Below the pieces are notes generated by a model that saw nothing but the letters and a program-made list of their open reading frames with translations, made no database searches and was not told the DNA's origin. DNA of 64,000 nt from Pseudoduganella lutea (lineage in GTDB: Bacteria; Pseudomonadota; Gammaproteobacteria; Burkholderiales; Burkholderiaceae_D), in the NCBI RefSeq assembly GCF_004209755.1, contig NZ_CP035913.1:7068001-7132000 (forward strand), given 5' to 3'. Each line of letters starts with the position of its first letter. The stretch's first letter is position 1. A program made the translations under genes and the position numbers. This document shows positions 9,228 through 18,876 of the stretch, one piece after another.

Positions 9228-11043
9228 GCCTCCTGATGCAAGCGTTGAAGAAAGCCGAGCGCGCACGGCAAAGCGGCCTGCAGGAAGAGGACGTGCCGGA
9301 CGGCGTCTACGAGCTGGGCGAAGACCGGGGAGATGGCCGGGAAGATGATCCGGGCCGCGAGCGGGCGGAGCCATTGCCGGGCGCCGACGCCACCGGCCAG
9401 CGTGCGCCGGCCACGCCCGATCCGCACGTGTCGGCACCGTCGGCCGGCGGATTGCTGGAATTGAGCCTGGCGCCGCTCGACGAACGGCCCGGGCCGCCGG
9501 CCGGTACCGGGCTACCGCCGCGCGCCGAGCCGCGCGTGCGCGCGGAACCGCCAACAACACCGCCGCCCATCCAGCCAGCCATCGAGGCAACGCACAATCC
9601 GGTGCCGCCGCAAGCGCGCCACGAGGGCGCGCGCACCCCTGCGGATATGGGAGAGATCCCCGTCGCCGATGCGCGCGCGGCGCCCCGTCCAGCCAGCGCG
9701 GCCATGGGCGAGCGGCGTGGTCCGGGCGCGCCCGAGCGCCGCGCCATGCCGCGCACCGCCGCCGCGCAGGTCGACAAGGCGTCCGGTATCGACATGGGCC
9801 GGCTGCGCGTGGCCGGCCTGGGCGCGCTCCTCGTGATCGTTGCCGGCACGTTCGGCTACCTGTACTGGCAGGGCATCAGCGGCCCGGGCCCGGGCGCCAG
9901 CCTGCCGATGGTGCCAATGCCGCCGCCGAGCGCCACCGGCGCCACGGGCGCCCTCCCTGGCGGCGACGGGGGCATCGTCGTGCCTCCTGCCGGCCCCCCG
10001 TTCGGGCCGCTCGGCGCGATCGAAGCGGGCGATCCGGCCACTGCGCCGCAGCCGGCCGCCATGCCGGCCCAGCCTGCCATGCCCGAGCCACCGGCTGCCG
10101 CACCGGTGCCGCCGGCGCGCGCCGCCGCCGCGCCGGCGACGCGAGACCTGCGCAACCAGCTGCCCGCCGGGCCGACAGCGGCCGAACTGGCCGCCATCGA
10201 AGACCCCGAGGCGCGCGCCGAAGCCATGCGCGTCGCGGCCGAACGGTCCGATCGTGCGATGCGCCAGCAAGCCGCGGGCGGCGGCATGCCGCCGCCGATC
10301 CCGGATTCGCCGCCGCACCCTCCCCACAGTCCGCACTGTCTTCACCGCCCGCCGCCGGCGGCGACGTGCAGGTGACGCGCGGCACCGCCGCGCCAGGCAT
10401 CAGTCCGGCCGTGCAATCCGCCTATGCGGCCTTCGGCGCCGGCGACCTGGCGACTGCACGCCAGCGTTACGCCACTGCGCTGCGTGAAGACCCCAACAAC
10501 CGCGATGCGCTGCTCGGCAGCGCGGCCGTGGCCCTGCGTGACGGGCGCGGCGAGGATGCCGCCAGCCATTACGCCCGCCTGCTGGCGCTGGACCCGCGCG
10601 ACGCCGACGCGATCGCCGGAATGACCGCGCTGCGGCCGGGCGGCGGCGGCGAGCGTGCGGAGATCCAGCTCAAGGGCGCCCTGCGCGGCAATCCGGACGC
10701 CGCGCCCGTGCACTTCGCGCTCGGCAACCTGTATGCGCGCCAGGGCCGCTGGCAGGAAGCGCAGGGCGCCTATTTCCGCGCCTGGACCGCGGCGCCCGCC
10801 AATGCCGACTATGCCTTCAACCTGGCCGTGGGCCTCGACCGGCTGAACCAGGCGCGGCTGGCGCGCGAGTACTACGAGCGCGCGCTTGCCCTGTCCGCCG
10901 GCGGCGCGGCAGCCTTCGACCGCGCTGCCGCGCAGCGGCGCCTGCAGGAGCTGGGCGGCACGGCGGCGGCCACGCAGGCGCCCGCGCCCGCGCCTGCCCG
11001 CACACCGGTGGCGCCGGCAACGCCGCCCGTCGCGGGGAACTGA
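9224..11043 (+). pseudogene. mshN: MshN-like TPR protein, frameshifted as given
   Basis: Begins MSLLMQALKKAERARQ, the conserved MshN/PilF-like cytoplasmic start. A Pro/Ala-rich region follows, then one membrane helix (LRVAGLGALLVIVAGTFGYLYW, near residue 190), a long Pro-rich periplasmic linker and C-terminal TPR repeats (ATARQRYATALREDP and YARQGRWQEAQGAYFRAW regions). The TPR part is in another frame; one extra C at CCCC 10322-10325 fuses both into 606 residues. It probably links the inner-membrane platform and the secretin. Intact genes follow closely (start of the ATPase 5 bases after the stop). Confidence 0.78.
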
Positions 11044-11048
11044 GCACG

Positions 11049-12743
11049 ATGGCGGAATGGGTCAAACAGCCGATCGGCAAGCTGCTGATCGACAAGGGCG
11101 TCATCAGCGAAGACCAGCTGCGCATCGCGCTCATCGAACAGAAGCGCGAGCGCGAGCCCCTCGGCAAGCTGCTGGTGGGGATGGGCTTCGTCACCGAAGC
11201 AACGATCCGCGAAGCACTGTCGGAAAACCTCAACACGCAGTCGGCCGACCTGAACAGCCTGGTGGTCGACGCGATCGCGCTCAAACTCATTCCCAAGGAT
11301 GTCGCCAAGCGCTACAGCGTGTTCCCGATCGTGTACGAGCGCGACAAGGACAACCTGGTGCTGGCCATGTCCAACACCAGCAATATCGTGGCGCTGGACC
11401 AGATCCACGCGATGCTGGTCAAGGGCATCACGATCACGCCGCTGCTGGTCAACGATTCCGATATCGCGCGCGCGATCGACCAGTACTACGGCTTCGAACT
11501 GTCGATCGACGGCATCCTGCAGGAGATCGAAACGGGCGACGTGTCCTACCAGGGCACGTCGGACGAATACAGCCACCCGATGGTGCGCCTGATCGACGCG
11601 CTGCTGGCCGATGCCGTGCAGAATGGCGCCTCCGACGTGCACTTCGAGCCGGAACAGAGTTTCCTGCGCATCCGCTACCGCATCGACGGCATCCTGCGCC
11701 AGATCCGCAGCCTGCACAAGTCGTACTGGCCGGCGATGGCCGTGCGGCTGAAGGTGATCTCGAACATGAACATCGCCGAAACGCGGGCGCCGCAGGATGG
11801 CCGCATCGCCATCAAGTTTTCCGGCCGCCAGATCGACTTTCGCGCCAGCGCGCAGCCCACCACGCATGGCGAGAACTTCGTGCTGCGCGTGCTCGACCGC
11901 CAGAAGGGCATCGTGCCGCTGGACGGGCTGGGCCTGGCCGAGCACGAGCTCGACCTGCTGAAGCTGATGATCGCCCGACCGGACGGCCTGATCCTGGTGA
12001 CAGGCCCCACGGGCAGCGGCAAGACCACCACGCTGTATTCGATCCTGAACCACATCAACACGGAAGGCGTCAACATCATGACGCTGGAAGACCCGGTCGA
12101 ATACCCGATGAACATGATCCGCCAGACGTCGGTCAACGAATCGGCCAAGCTGGGCTTTGCGGACGGTATCCGCTCGATCCTGCGCCAGGACCCGGACGTG
12201 ATCCTGGTCGGCGAGATCCGCGACCAGGAAACGGCGGACATGGCGCTGGCCGCGGCCATGACGGGCCACCAGGTCTATTCGACGCTGCACACCAATTCGG
12301 CCGTGGGCGCGATTCCCCGGCTGCTGGACATCGGCGTCATCGCCGACGTGCTGGCCGGGAACATCATCGGCATCATCGCCCAGCGCCTCGTGCGCCGCCT
12401 GTGCATGCACTGCAGGGAGGCGGTCGAAGCCGACGACCTGGAGCGCCGCCTGCTGGGTCTGGACGAGGACGCCCCACCCGCGACCATCTACCGGGCCGTG
12501 GGCTGCCAGCGCTGCACCCACCAGGGCTACAAGGGCCGCGTGGCGATCATGGAACTGCTGAAGATGAACGCCGAGCTGGACGAACTGGTGGCGCGCCGCG
12601 CGGCGGTGCGCGAACTGCGCGCCGCGGCCCGCGCGGCCGGCTTCCGCTCGCTGGTCGACGACGGCATGCGCCGCGTGCTGCAGGGCGTCACCACCATCGA
12701 GGAAATCTCCCGCGTGGTGGACCTGACCGACAGGCTGGCCTGA
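11049..12743 (+). CDS. Second GspE/PilB-type filament assembly ATPase
   Basis: A 564-residue intact ATPase. The N-terminus has two MshEN-like repeats (residues 9-31 IGKLLIDKG, 38-60 LGKLLVGMG), here both keeping the Gly that MshE lacks in its first copy. The core has Walker A GPTGSGKTTT, the Asp box TLEDPVEYP, Walker B DPDVILVGEIRD, the His box STLHTNSA and CMHC/CQRC zinc cysteines. It powers subunit polymerisation for the filament system encoded around it. The gene is clearly paralogous to mshE at 3636-5339, so the locus encodes two assembly motors. One base separates it from the platform gene downstream. Confidence 0.9.
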   Translation: MAEWVKQPIGKLLIDKGVISEDQLRIALIEQKREREPLGKLLVGMGFVTEATIREALSENLNTQSADLNSLVVDAIALKLIPKDVAKRYSVFPIVYERDKDNLVLAMSNTSNIVALDQIHAMLVKGITITPLLVNDSDIARAIDQYYGFELSIDGILQEIETGDVSYQGTSDEYSHPMVRLIDALLADAVQNGASDVHFEPEQSFLRIRYRIDGILRQIRSLHKSYWPAMAVRLKVISNMNIAETRAPQDGRIAIKFSGRQIDFRASAQPTTHGENFVLRVLDRQKGIVPLDGLGLAEHELDLLKLMIARPDGLILVTGPTGSGKTTTLYSILNHINTEGVNIMTLEDPVEYPMNMIRQTSVNESAKLGFADGIRSILRQDPDVILVGEIRDQETADMALAAAMTGHQVYSTLHTNSAVGAIPRLLDIGVIADVLAGNIIGIIAQRLVRRLCMHCREAVEADDLERRLLGLDEDAPPATIYRAVGCQRCTHQGYKGRVAIMELLKMNAELDELVARRAAVRELRAAARAAGFRSLVDDGMRRVLQGVTTIEEISRVVDLTDRLA

Positions 12744-12744
12744 C

Positions 12745-13950
12745 ATGCCGCAGTATATCTACCGCGCGATGGATACGGCCGGCCAGATCGTGCCGGGCAA
12801 TATGGATGCGCTGAACGTGCCCGACCTGGAGCTGCGCCTGCACCGGATGGAGCTCGACCTGATCGATTACCGGCAGTCGCGCCAGAAGGTCATCGCGTTC
12901 GGCCGGCGCAGCATCGACCGGCGCGACCTGATCAACTTCTGCTTCCACATGGAACAGATGGCGAGCGCCGGCGTGCCGATCCTCGACGCCCTGAACGACC
13001 TGCGCGAATCGATGGACCATCCGCGCTTTCGCGAGATCATCACCGACCTGATCGAGAACATCGAGGGCGGCGTGCCGCTGTCGGACGCGCTGGGCAACTA
13101 CCCCGAAGCGTTCGACCGGACGTTCACGAGCCTGGTGCGCGCCGGCGAGGAAAGCGGCAAGGTCAACGAAGTATTCCGCAACCTGGCCGACAGCCTGAAA
13201 TGGCAGGACGAGCTGGCGGCCCAGGCCAAGAAGATCGTCACCTATCCGGCCATCGTGTTCGTGGTGGTCACCGCCGTCACGTTCTTCCTGATGATCTACC
13301 TGGTGCCGCAGCTGACGAGCTTCATCCGCAACATGGGCCAGGAACTGCCCCTGCACACGCGCGTGCTGATCGCCGTGTCGAACGTGTTCATCGATTACTG
13401 GTTCCTGCTGCTGGCGGCGCCGGTGGCGTTGTGGTTCGGCGGCCGCTGGTGGCTGCGGCGCAACGAGCGCGCCGCATTCGCCTTCGACCGTATCAAGCTG
13501 CGCGCCTGGCCCGTGGGGCCGGTGCTGCACAAGATCATCCTGGCCCGCTTTGCCACGTTCTTCGCGATGATGTACGGCTCGGGCATCACGATCCTCGAAT
13601 GCATCCGCCTGTCCGAGGGCATCGCCGGCAACCGCGCCGTGGCGGCGGCGCTGCGCCGCGTCGCCCAGCTCATCTCGGAAGGCCACAGCGTCAGCGGCGC
13701 GTTCGGTCACACCGGCCTGTTTCCGCCGCTGGTGGTGCGCATGCTGAAGGTGGGCGAAGCCACCGGCGCGCTCGATGGCGCCCTGCGCAACGTGGCGTAT
13801 TTCTACAACCGCGAAGTGCGCGAACAGATCGAACGGGTGCAGGCCATGATCGAGCCGACGATGACGGTGGTGCTCGGCCTGCTGCTGGGCTGGATCATGT
13901 TGTCCGTGCTCGGCCCGATCTACGACACGATCTCCGCGATCAGGATCTGA
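12745..13950 (+). CDS. Second GspF-type inner-membrane platform protein
   Basis: A 401-residue GspF-family protein (MPQYIYRAMDTAGQ) with two T2SSF halves, each with the hallmark (A/G)GxPIxxAL-like helix (ASAGVPILDALNDL; GSGITILECIRL) and membrane segments YPAIVFVVVTAVTFFLMIYLVP and PTMTVVLGLLLGWIMLSVLGPIY. It works with the ATPase encoded one base upstream and with the MshI-like protein one base downstream of its stop. It is a paralogue of MshG but clearly divergent in sequence, supporting a separate machine. Confidence 0.88.
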   Translation: MPQYIYRAMDTAGQIVPGNMDALNVPDLELRLHRMELDLIDYRQSRQKVIAFGRRSIDRRDLINFCFHMEQMASAGVPILDALNDLRESMDHPRFREIITDLIENIEGGVPLSDALGNYPEAFDRTFTSLVRAGEESGKVNEVFRNLADSLKWQDELAAQAKKIVTYPAIVFVVVTAVTFFLMIYLVPQLTSFIRNMGQELPLHTRVLIAVSNVFIDYWFLLLAAPVALWFGGRWWLRRNERAAFAFDRIKLRAWPVGPVLHKIILARFATFFAMMYGSGITILECIRLSEGIAGNRAVAAALRRVAQLISEGHSVSGAFGHTGLFPPLVVRMLKVGEATGALDGALRNVAYFYNREVREQIERVQAMIEPTMTVVLGLLLGWIMLSVLGPIYDTISAIRI

Positions 13951-13951
13951 C

Positions 13952-15525
13952 ATGTTGGCGAAACAGCTTTTCTATCTCACCAGCGACCAGCTGCATGCCT
14001 GGCAGTTGCAGCGCAACACGCTGGTCGGCCCGCGCATCTTTCCCGCCACGCGGGCCGGGCTGAACGAGTTCCTGGCCTACCTGGATGCGCACGGCAACCG
14101 GCCCGGCTACCTGTTGACCGACCTGATCGAAGAGGATTACACCCGCCTGCTGCTGCCCCATGTGCGCGGGCGCGCAGGGCGCGCGCTGCGCGAGCGGCGC
14201 CTGGTACAGCACTACCGCGACACGCCTTACCGTTCCGCTATCGTGCAGGGGCGCAGCACCGAGGGCCGGCGCGACGACGAAGTGCTGTTTACCGCGCTGA
14301 CCAACCCGTTGCTGCTCACGCCATGGGTGGACGCGATGGAGTTGATGCAGACACCCCTGGCCGGCATCTATTCCTGCGCCATGCTGGGCCGCGACGTGTT
14401 GCAGCGGCTGGCGATACGGCACGGGCACGTGCTGCTGGTCAGCTGGCATACGGCCGGCCTGCGCCAGACGTACTTCCGCGGCGGCATCGTGAAGTTTTCC
14501 CGCCTCGTGCAGGCCAAGCCCGAGGACCAGGCGGTCCACGCCTTCGCGGCGCAAACGGGCAGGACCCAGCAATTCCTGCACAGCGTGCGGCTGCTCGACC
14601 GGGGGACGTGCTGCACGTGGTGGTGCTGGCCGCCGCCGACCAGGTCGACCAGCTGGTCGCGACCTGCGAGAACGGCGCGGAAACGATCTATCATATCGTG
14701 CCGCTTGAAACGGCGGCGACGGCACTCGGCGCAGCCACGTCCGCGCCGGGCGGGGCCGCGCACGTGGGCGAACCGATGCTGCTGTCGCTGCTGGGCCGGC
14801 ACGCGCCGGCCACCCACTTCCCGACCGGCGACGCGGGCAATTACTACCGCCTGCTGCAGGCCAGGCTGTCGCTGTATGCCTCCAGCGCCGTGGTGGCCAC
14901 GGCCGGCGTGATCTGGTCGGTACTGAACCTGGCCAGCTACGCGCTGGCGAACGACGGCGCCGCGGCGTTCCGGTCGGAGACGGCGCATTACCGGGCCAAT
15001 TATGCCCGCAGCATGTCGAGCATGCCGCCGGCGGCCGACAAGACGGCCAATATGCGCGCCGCCGTGGTGATCGAGCGCACGGTCGTCAAGCAGGGGCCGT
15101 GGCCGATGGCGATGATGAGCATGGTCAGCACGGCGCTGGAGGGTTCGCCGCAGATCCGCATCCTGCAGCTCGACTGGAAAGCCGTCGTGCCGGGCCCGGC
15201 GAGCGGGCCGGCGGCAGGTGGCGCTCCCGGCACGCCGGCCCTTGCCGCGCCCACGTCGTCGCTCGCGCTGGGCATTCCCAAGGCCCCGCCGCAAACGCTG
15301 CGCCTGCAGGCCGAGGTGCTGTCGGCGCCGGACGACTACCGCAAGGTGCTGGGCGCGATGAATGCCTTCGCCCAGCGGCTCGCGGGCATGCCGAAGGTAT
15401 CGGTGGAGATCGTGCAACTGCCGTTCGACATCCGGCCCACCGTCAAGCTGTCCGGCACGGTCGGTGCGCCCGTTCCGGGGCAGGAACAGAACAAGTTCAC
15501 ACTGGACATCACATGGAATCCATGA
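13952..15525 (+). pseudogene. MshI/PilN-GspL-like platform protein, frameshifted as given
   Basis: The first part (MLAKQLFYLTSDQLHAWQLQ, about 215 residues) looks like the cytoplasmic PilM/GspL-type half. The second part has a membrane helix (LYASSAVVATAGVIWSVLNLASYAL, near residue 315) and a PilN-like periplasmic tail that ends FTLDITWNP. The two parts are in different frames; adding one G at the GGGGG run 14601-14605 joins them into 524 residues. The family assignment is by architecture and position after gspE-gspF, not by strong motifs. The stop overlaps the next start (ATGA, 15522-15525). Confidence 0.65.
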
Positions 15526-16180
15526 GTTCCCGCGCCCCGGTCAGGCGGACCGGGCACGCCTGCCGCTGCCCTTCTGGGTACGCGACTTTGCGCTGATCCG
15601 GCCTGCCGTCATCACGTTCATCGTCACGGCAGGCATCAGCTTTACCTGCGTGCTGGCCAGCCACCTGCAGCTCGGCCAGGCACGCCGCGACGAGCAGGCG
15701 GCGCACGCCCAGCGCGATGCCGCGCGCAGCCGGTTCCTGTACGCGGAATCGGAAAAACAGGAGATCCGCGCCTACCAGCCGCTGTTCGTCGACCTGCGAC
15801 GACGCCGTTTCGTGGGCATGGAAAACCGCCTCGACTGGGTCGATGCGATCCGCCGGATCAGCGAGAACCGCCGGCTGCTGCCGCTGGCCTATGAAATCGA
15901 CGCACAGCAGCCCTACAAACTCGAGAGCAGGCTGGCCACGGGCGACTACCAGCTGCGCGGCAGCCGGATGACGCTGCACATGGACATGCTGCACGAACTG
16001 GACCTGTTCTATTTCCTCGGCGACCTGCGCCAGCATGGCGTATTCACCGTGGAGCAGTGCACGATGCGGCGCGCGGCCAGTACGGAAGCCGGCGCCAGGC
16101 CGGCAGTCCTGTCGTCCGACTGCACGCTGAACTGGCTCACGCTGACCCCGGGCCCGCGTACCGGCGGAGCCGCCCGATGA
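15522..16180 (+). pseudogene. MshJ/PilO-GspM-like protein, frameshifted as given
   Basis: The ATG at 15522 overlaps the previous stop but runs into TGA after 24 codons. The real body (LPLPFWVRDFALIRPAVITFIVTAGISF onward) is in another frame without a good start. One extra C at CCCC 15535-15538 restores a 219-residue protein: short cytoplasmic tail, one membrane helix (about residues 25-47), a coiled-coil (QARRDEQAAHAQRDAARS) and a small alpha/beta periplasmic domain. That is the PilO/GspM plan. The sixth break in this run, and again a single base lost in a C run. Confidence 0.65.
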
Positions 16181-16617
16181 TGCCGCGCCCCCGGATGCCG
16201 CGGTCCCTGTCCATCCTGCTGGGCGTGCTGGCCGCTGCCACCGTGCCGCATGCCGTTGCCCAATACATGGAACCGGCGCTGGGGCGCCTGTTCACGACAC
16301 CGGAAGAGCGGATGAGCCGGGAGCGCAACAGGGAAGTCGCCCCGGCGGCGCCCATGCAAGCCACAACGCCGCCGCCAACGGCACCAGCGGTTCAGGCACC
16401 GCCCGTGGCACCGCCCGCGCCGGTGCGCCTGACCGGCGTGGTCCGCCGCAGCGACGGCCGTGCCACCGTGTGGATCGACGACACGCCGCGGGAAACCACG
16501 CTGCGCCACTACCGTCCCGGCAGCCCGCTTCCCATCGACACACCGGCCGGAAGAGTGCTCGTCAAGCCCGGCCAGAGCTATGACCCGAACGATGGTGCCA
16601 TCCGCGACCCGCGCTGA
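16177..16617 (+). CDS. MshK/PilP-GspC-like periplasmic protein
   Basis: A 146-residue protein with a signal sequence (SLSILLGVLAAATVPHAVAQ), a Pro/Ala/Thr-rich linker (about residues 58-85) and a small C-terminal domain (RLTGVVRRSDGRATVWIDD, PAGRVLVKPGQSYDP) of the HR/PilP type that contacts the secretin. ATGATG at 16177 offers two starts; the first overlaps the preceding stop. Following MshI- and MshJ-like genes, it completes an inner-membrane/periplasm alignment complex. Family assignment is by architecture and gene order. Confidence 0.65.
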   Translation: MMPRPRMPRSLSILLGVLAAATVPHAVAQYMEPALGRLFTTPEERMSRERNREVAPAAPMQATTPPPTAPAVQAPPVAPPAPVRLTGVVRRSDGRATVWIDDTPRETTLRHYRPGSPLPIDTPAGRVLVKPGQSYDPNDGAIRDPR

Positions 16618-17353
16618 TCTGCGCCCGCTGCGCCGTTCTCGCCACCCGCGCCGCCAGCGTGGCGCCGCCCTGCTGATGCTGCTGGCCGTGACCAGCGTGG
16701 GTTTTGCCGCGCTGCTCATTTCCGCATTCGGCCGCAGCGACGTGGAACGCGTGCGGGAGCGCCGCACGCTGGCCGTGCTTGCCCACGCCAGCGACGCGCT
16801 GGTGGGGTTCGCCAGCACGCACGGGCGGTTGCCGCGCCCGGCCGTCTCCGCCATCGACGGGCGCGAGCGCCCCGAACCCTGTGCGAGCGAGGCCGACTGC
16901 AGTGGCTTCCTGCCCTGGGTGACGCTGGGCGTCGATGGCGCCGACAGCTGGGGCAAGCGGCTGCGCTACAGCGTCACGCCGGAATACACGGCCGCCCCGA
17001 TCCGGCGCCTGTCGGCCGTGGCCACGAAGCAGGTGCTGACGCGCGATGGCAACGGCGCCCTGCGCTACGAGCTCGGCCAGGCGGAGTGCCTGATCTATGC
17101 GCAATGCCGGCCGGCCGTCGTCTACTCGCACGGCCGCAACAACCTCGGCACGAGCATCGCCGGGCTGTCCCAGGCCAACGGGGCGCGCAACAACGTCGAT
17201 GAAATCGCCAACGACAACGCCATCACGGGCTTCATCCAGCGCCCCGCCACCGCCGATCCGGCCGTGCCGGGCGGCCCGTTCGACGACCTGCTGGTTGCGA
17301 TTCCCCTTGACACGCTGTACGAAAGGATGGCCGCGGCACGCACGCTGCCCTGA
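16592..17353 (+). CDS. Atypical pseudopilin, paralogue of next gene
   Basis: A 253-residue protein with a basic N-terminus, then RQRGAALLMLLAVTSVGFAALLI, a PilX/GspK-like start without the FTLxE motif. The globular part shares clear blocks with the next gene: ALVGFA, HGRLPRPA, SGFLPWVTLG, DSWGK(R)LRYSV, NNVDEIANDNA, PGGPFDDLL and a C-terminal ..LYERMAAARTLP. The start at 16592 overlaps the upstream gene by 26 bases. It is probably a minor pseudopilin of the second filament system; its partner has a canonical prepilin site, so they may pair at the filament tip (inference). Confidence 0.7.
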   Translation: MVPSATRADLRPLRRSRHPRRQRGAALLMLLAVTSVGFAALLISAFGRSDVERVRERRTLAVLAHASDALVGFASTHGRLPRPAVSAIDGRERPEPCASEADCSGFLPWVTLGVDGADSWGKRLRYSVTPEYTAAPIRRLSAVATKQVLTRDGNGALRYELGQAECLIYAQCRPAVVYSHGRNNLGTSIAGLSQANGARNNVDEIANDNAITGFIQRPATADPAVPGGPFDDLLVAIPLDTLYERMAAARTLP

Positions 17354-17370
17354 GCCCGACACTATCGCCC

Positions 17371-18096
17371 ATGAGAACCGATCCGAACACCTCTTTCCGC
17401 GCCCCGCGAGGCTTCACGCTGGTCGAGATCTCGATCGTGCTCGTCGTCGTCGGCCTGCTGATCGGCGGGCTGATCACGCCACTATCCACCCAGCTGGACC
17501 AGCGCCGCGTGACCGATACGCAGCGTGCGATGGAAGACGCGCGCGAAGCGCTGGTCGGCTTCGCAGTGCGCAACGGCCACCTGCCCTGCCCCGCCATCTC
17601 CGCTGCGAACGGCCTGGAAGACCGTGACGGCGACCGCTGCAGGAACGAGCGCCGCGCCGGCTTCCTGCCATGGGCCACGCTGGGGATGCCCAAGCTCGAC
17701 AGCTGGGGCCGCGTGTACCTGTACAGCGTGAGCCCCGACTTTGCCGACAGCGTGGCGCGTTTTCGCCTGGCGACCCCGCGCGACATCACGGTGGCCACGC
17801 GCGACGCGGCGGGCAACGTGGTCGCGGCCACTGCGCCGAACGATATTCCCGCCGTGATCGTTTCAACCGGCAAGAACGGCTATGGCGGCTTTTCGGACCT
17901 CGGCGTGCGCGCGCTCGATGCCGGTGCCGGCAATGTCGATGAGAAAGTCAACATGAACGCGGCCGGTACGGCCTATATCGCGCGCGGCGCCAGCGACAAT
18001 GCGGCCGCGCCGGGCGGCGCCTACGACGACCTGGTGGTGTGGCTGTCGCCGAATATCCTGTTCAACCGCATGGTCGCCGCCGGCCGCCTGCCATGA
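17371..18096 (+). CDS. Prepilin-type pseudopilin
   Basis: A 241-residue protein with a canonical prepilin site (APRGFTLVEISIVLVVVGLL; leader of 14 residues, Glu at +5). The body carries the same blocks as the preceding protein: ALVGFAVRNGHLPCPA, GFLPWATLGMPKLDSWGR, YSVSPDF, NVDEKVNMN, PGGAYDDLVVWLS, and FNRMVAAGRLP at the end. This is unlike MshA or GspG. Tandem paralogy suggests duplication followed by loss of the methylation motif in the upstream copy. It is part of the second filament operon, 17 bases after its paralogue. Confidence 0.8.
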   Translation: MRTDPNTSFRAPRGFTLVEISIVLVVVGLLIGGLITPLSTQLDQRRVTDTQRAMEDAREALVGFAVRNGHLPCPAISAANGLEDRDGDRCRNERRAGFLPWATLGMPKLDSWGRVYLYSVSPDFADSVARFRLATPRDITVATRDAAGNVVAATAPNDIPAVIVSTGKNGYGGFSDLGVRALDAGAGNVDEKVNMNAAGTAYIARGASDNAAAPGGAYDDLVVWLSPNILFNRMVAAGRLP

Positions 18097-18114
18097 ACCC
18101 GCGACAGGCCTGAC

Positions 18115-18876
18115 ATGGGCACCGCCATCCTGGCGATCGCCACCGGCACGCTGAAGGAAGCCTTGCGCAGCCGGCTGCTCTGGCTGCTGGCCGCGCTGGC
18201 GCTCGGCGCCGTCGGCCTGGCCGGCTTCCTGCAGGCCGTGCTGCCCGCGGGCAGCCGCGCCACGAACACGGCGCTGCTGGCCGCGCTGTTGCGCCTGGCC
18301 GGCACCGGCATGGTGGGCATCTTCGCGGTGACGGCCCTCGTGCGCGAGTACGGCGACAAGCAGGTGGAACTGATGATCGCGCTGCCTTACCCGCGCGCGG
18401 CATGGCTGCTCGGCCGGCTGGCCGGCTGCGGCCTGCTGGCGCTGCTCCCGGCCGCCGTGGCGGGCATGTTGCTGGCGTTCGCATCGCCGCCCGCGCAGGC
18501 GGCACTGTGGGCCGCCTCGCTGCTGGGCGAGCTGTGGATCGTGGCCGCCTTCGCCGTCTTCTGCACGCTCACGCTGCAGCACGCGCTGCCGTCGCTGTGC
18601 GCCACGGCCGGCTTCTATCTGCTGGCGCGCAGCGTGACCGCGCTGCAGGTGGCCGGCCATGGCACGGGCGGCGACGCGGGCCAGCGCGTCATCGCGGCCG
18701 GCACCGACGCGCTCGCATTGTTGCTGCCCCGGCTCGACGCGTTCGCCCGCAGCGAGTGGCTGCTGTACGGCACCGGCACCATGGCCGATGCCGGCTTCGT
18801 GGCCGGGCAGAGCGCCATCTATGTGGCATTGCTGGCCGCCTGCGCGCTGTTCGACCTGTACCGCAAGGAATTCTGA
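18115..18876 (+). CDS. ABC-2/NosY-like transporter permease
   Basis: A 253-residue integral membrane protein with about six hydrophobic segments (for example LLWLLAALALGAVGLAGFLQAV, LLALLPAAVAGMLLAF, AIYVALLAACALFDLYRKEF). The short motif TALVREYGDKQVELMIALPYPRA resembles ABC-2-type/NosY permeases. No ATPase gene adjoins it; the matching ATPase is most likely the gene at 5494-6297 at the head of the same strand run. Its stop overlaps the next gene's start (TGATG). Substrate unknown; placement inside a pilus operon suggests a role tied to the filament or its subunits, but nothing in the sequence proves that. Confidence 0.75.
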   Translation: MGTAILAIATGTLKEALRSRLLWLLAALALGAVGLAGFLQAVLPAGSRATNTALLAALLRLAGTGMVGIFAVTALVREYGDKQVELMIALPYPRAAWLLGRLAGCGLLALLPAAVAGMLLAFASPPAQAALWAASLLGELWIVAAFAVFCTLTLQHALPSLCATAGFYLLARSVTALQVAGHGTGGDAGQRVIAAGTDALALLLPRLDAFARSEWLLYGTGTMADAGFVAGQSAIYVALLAACALFDLYRKEF

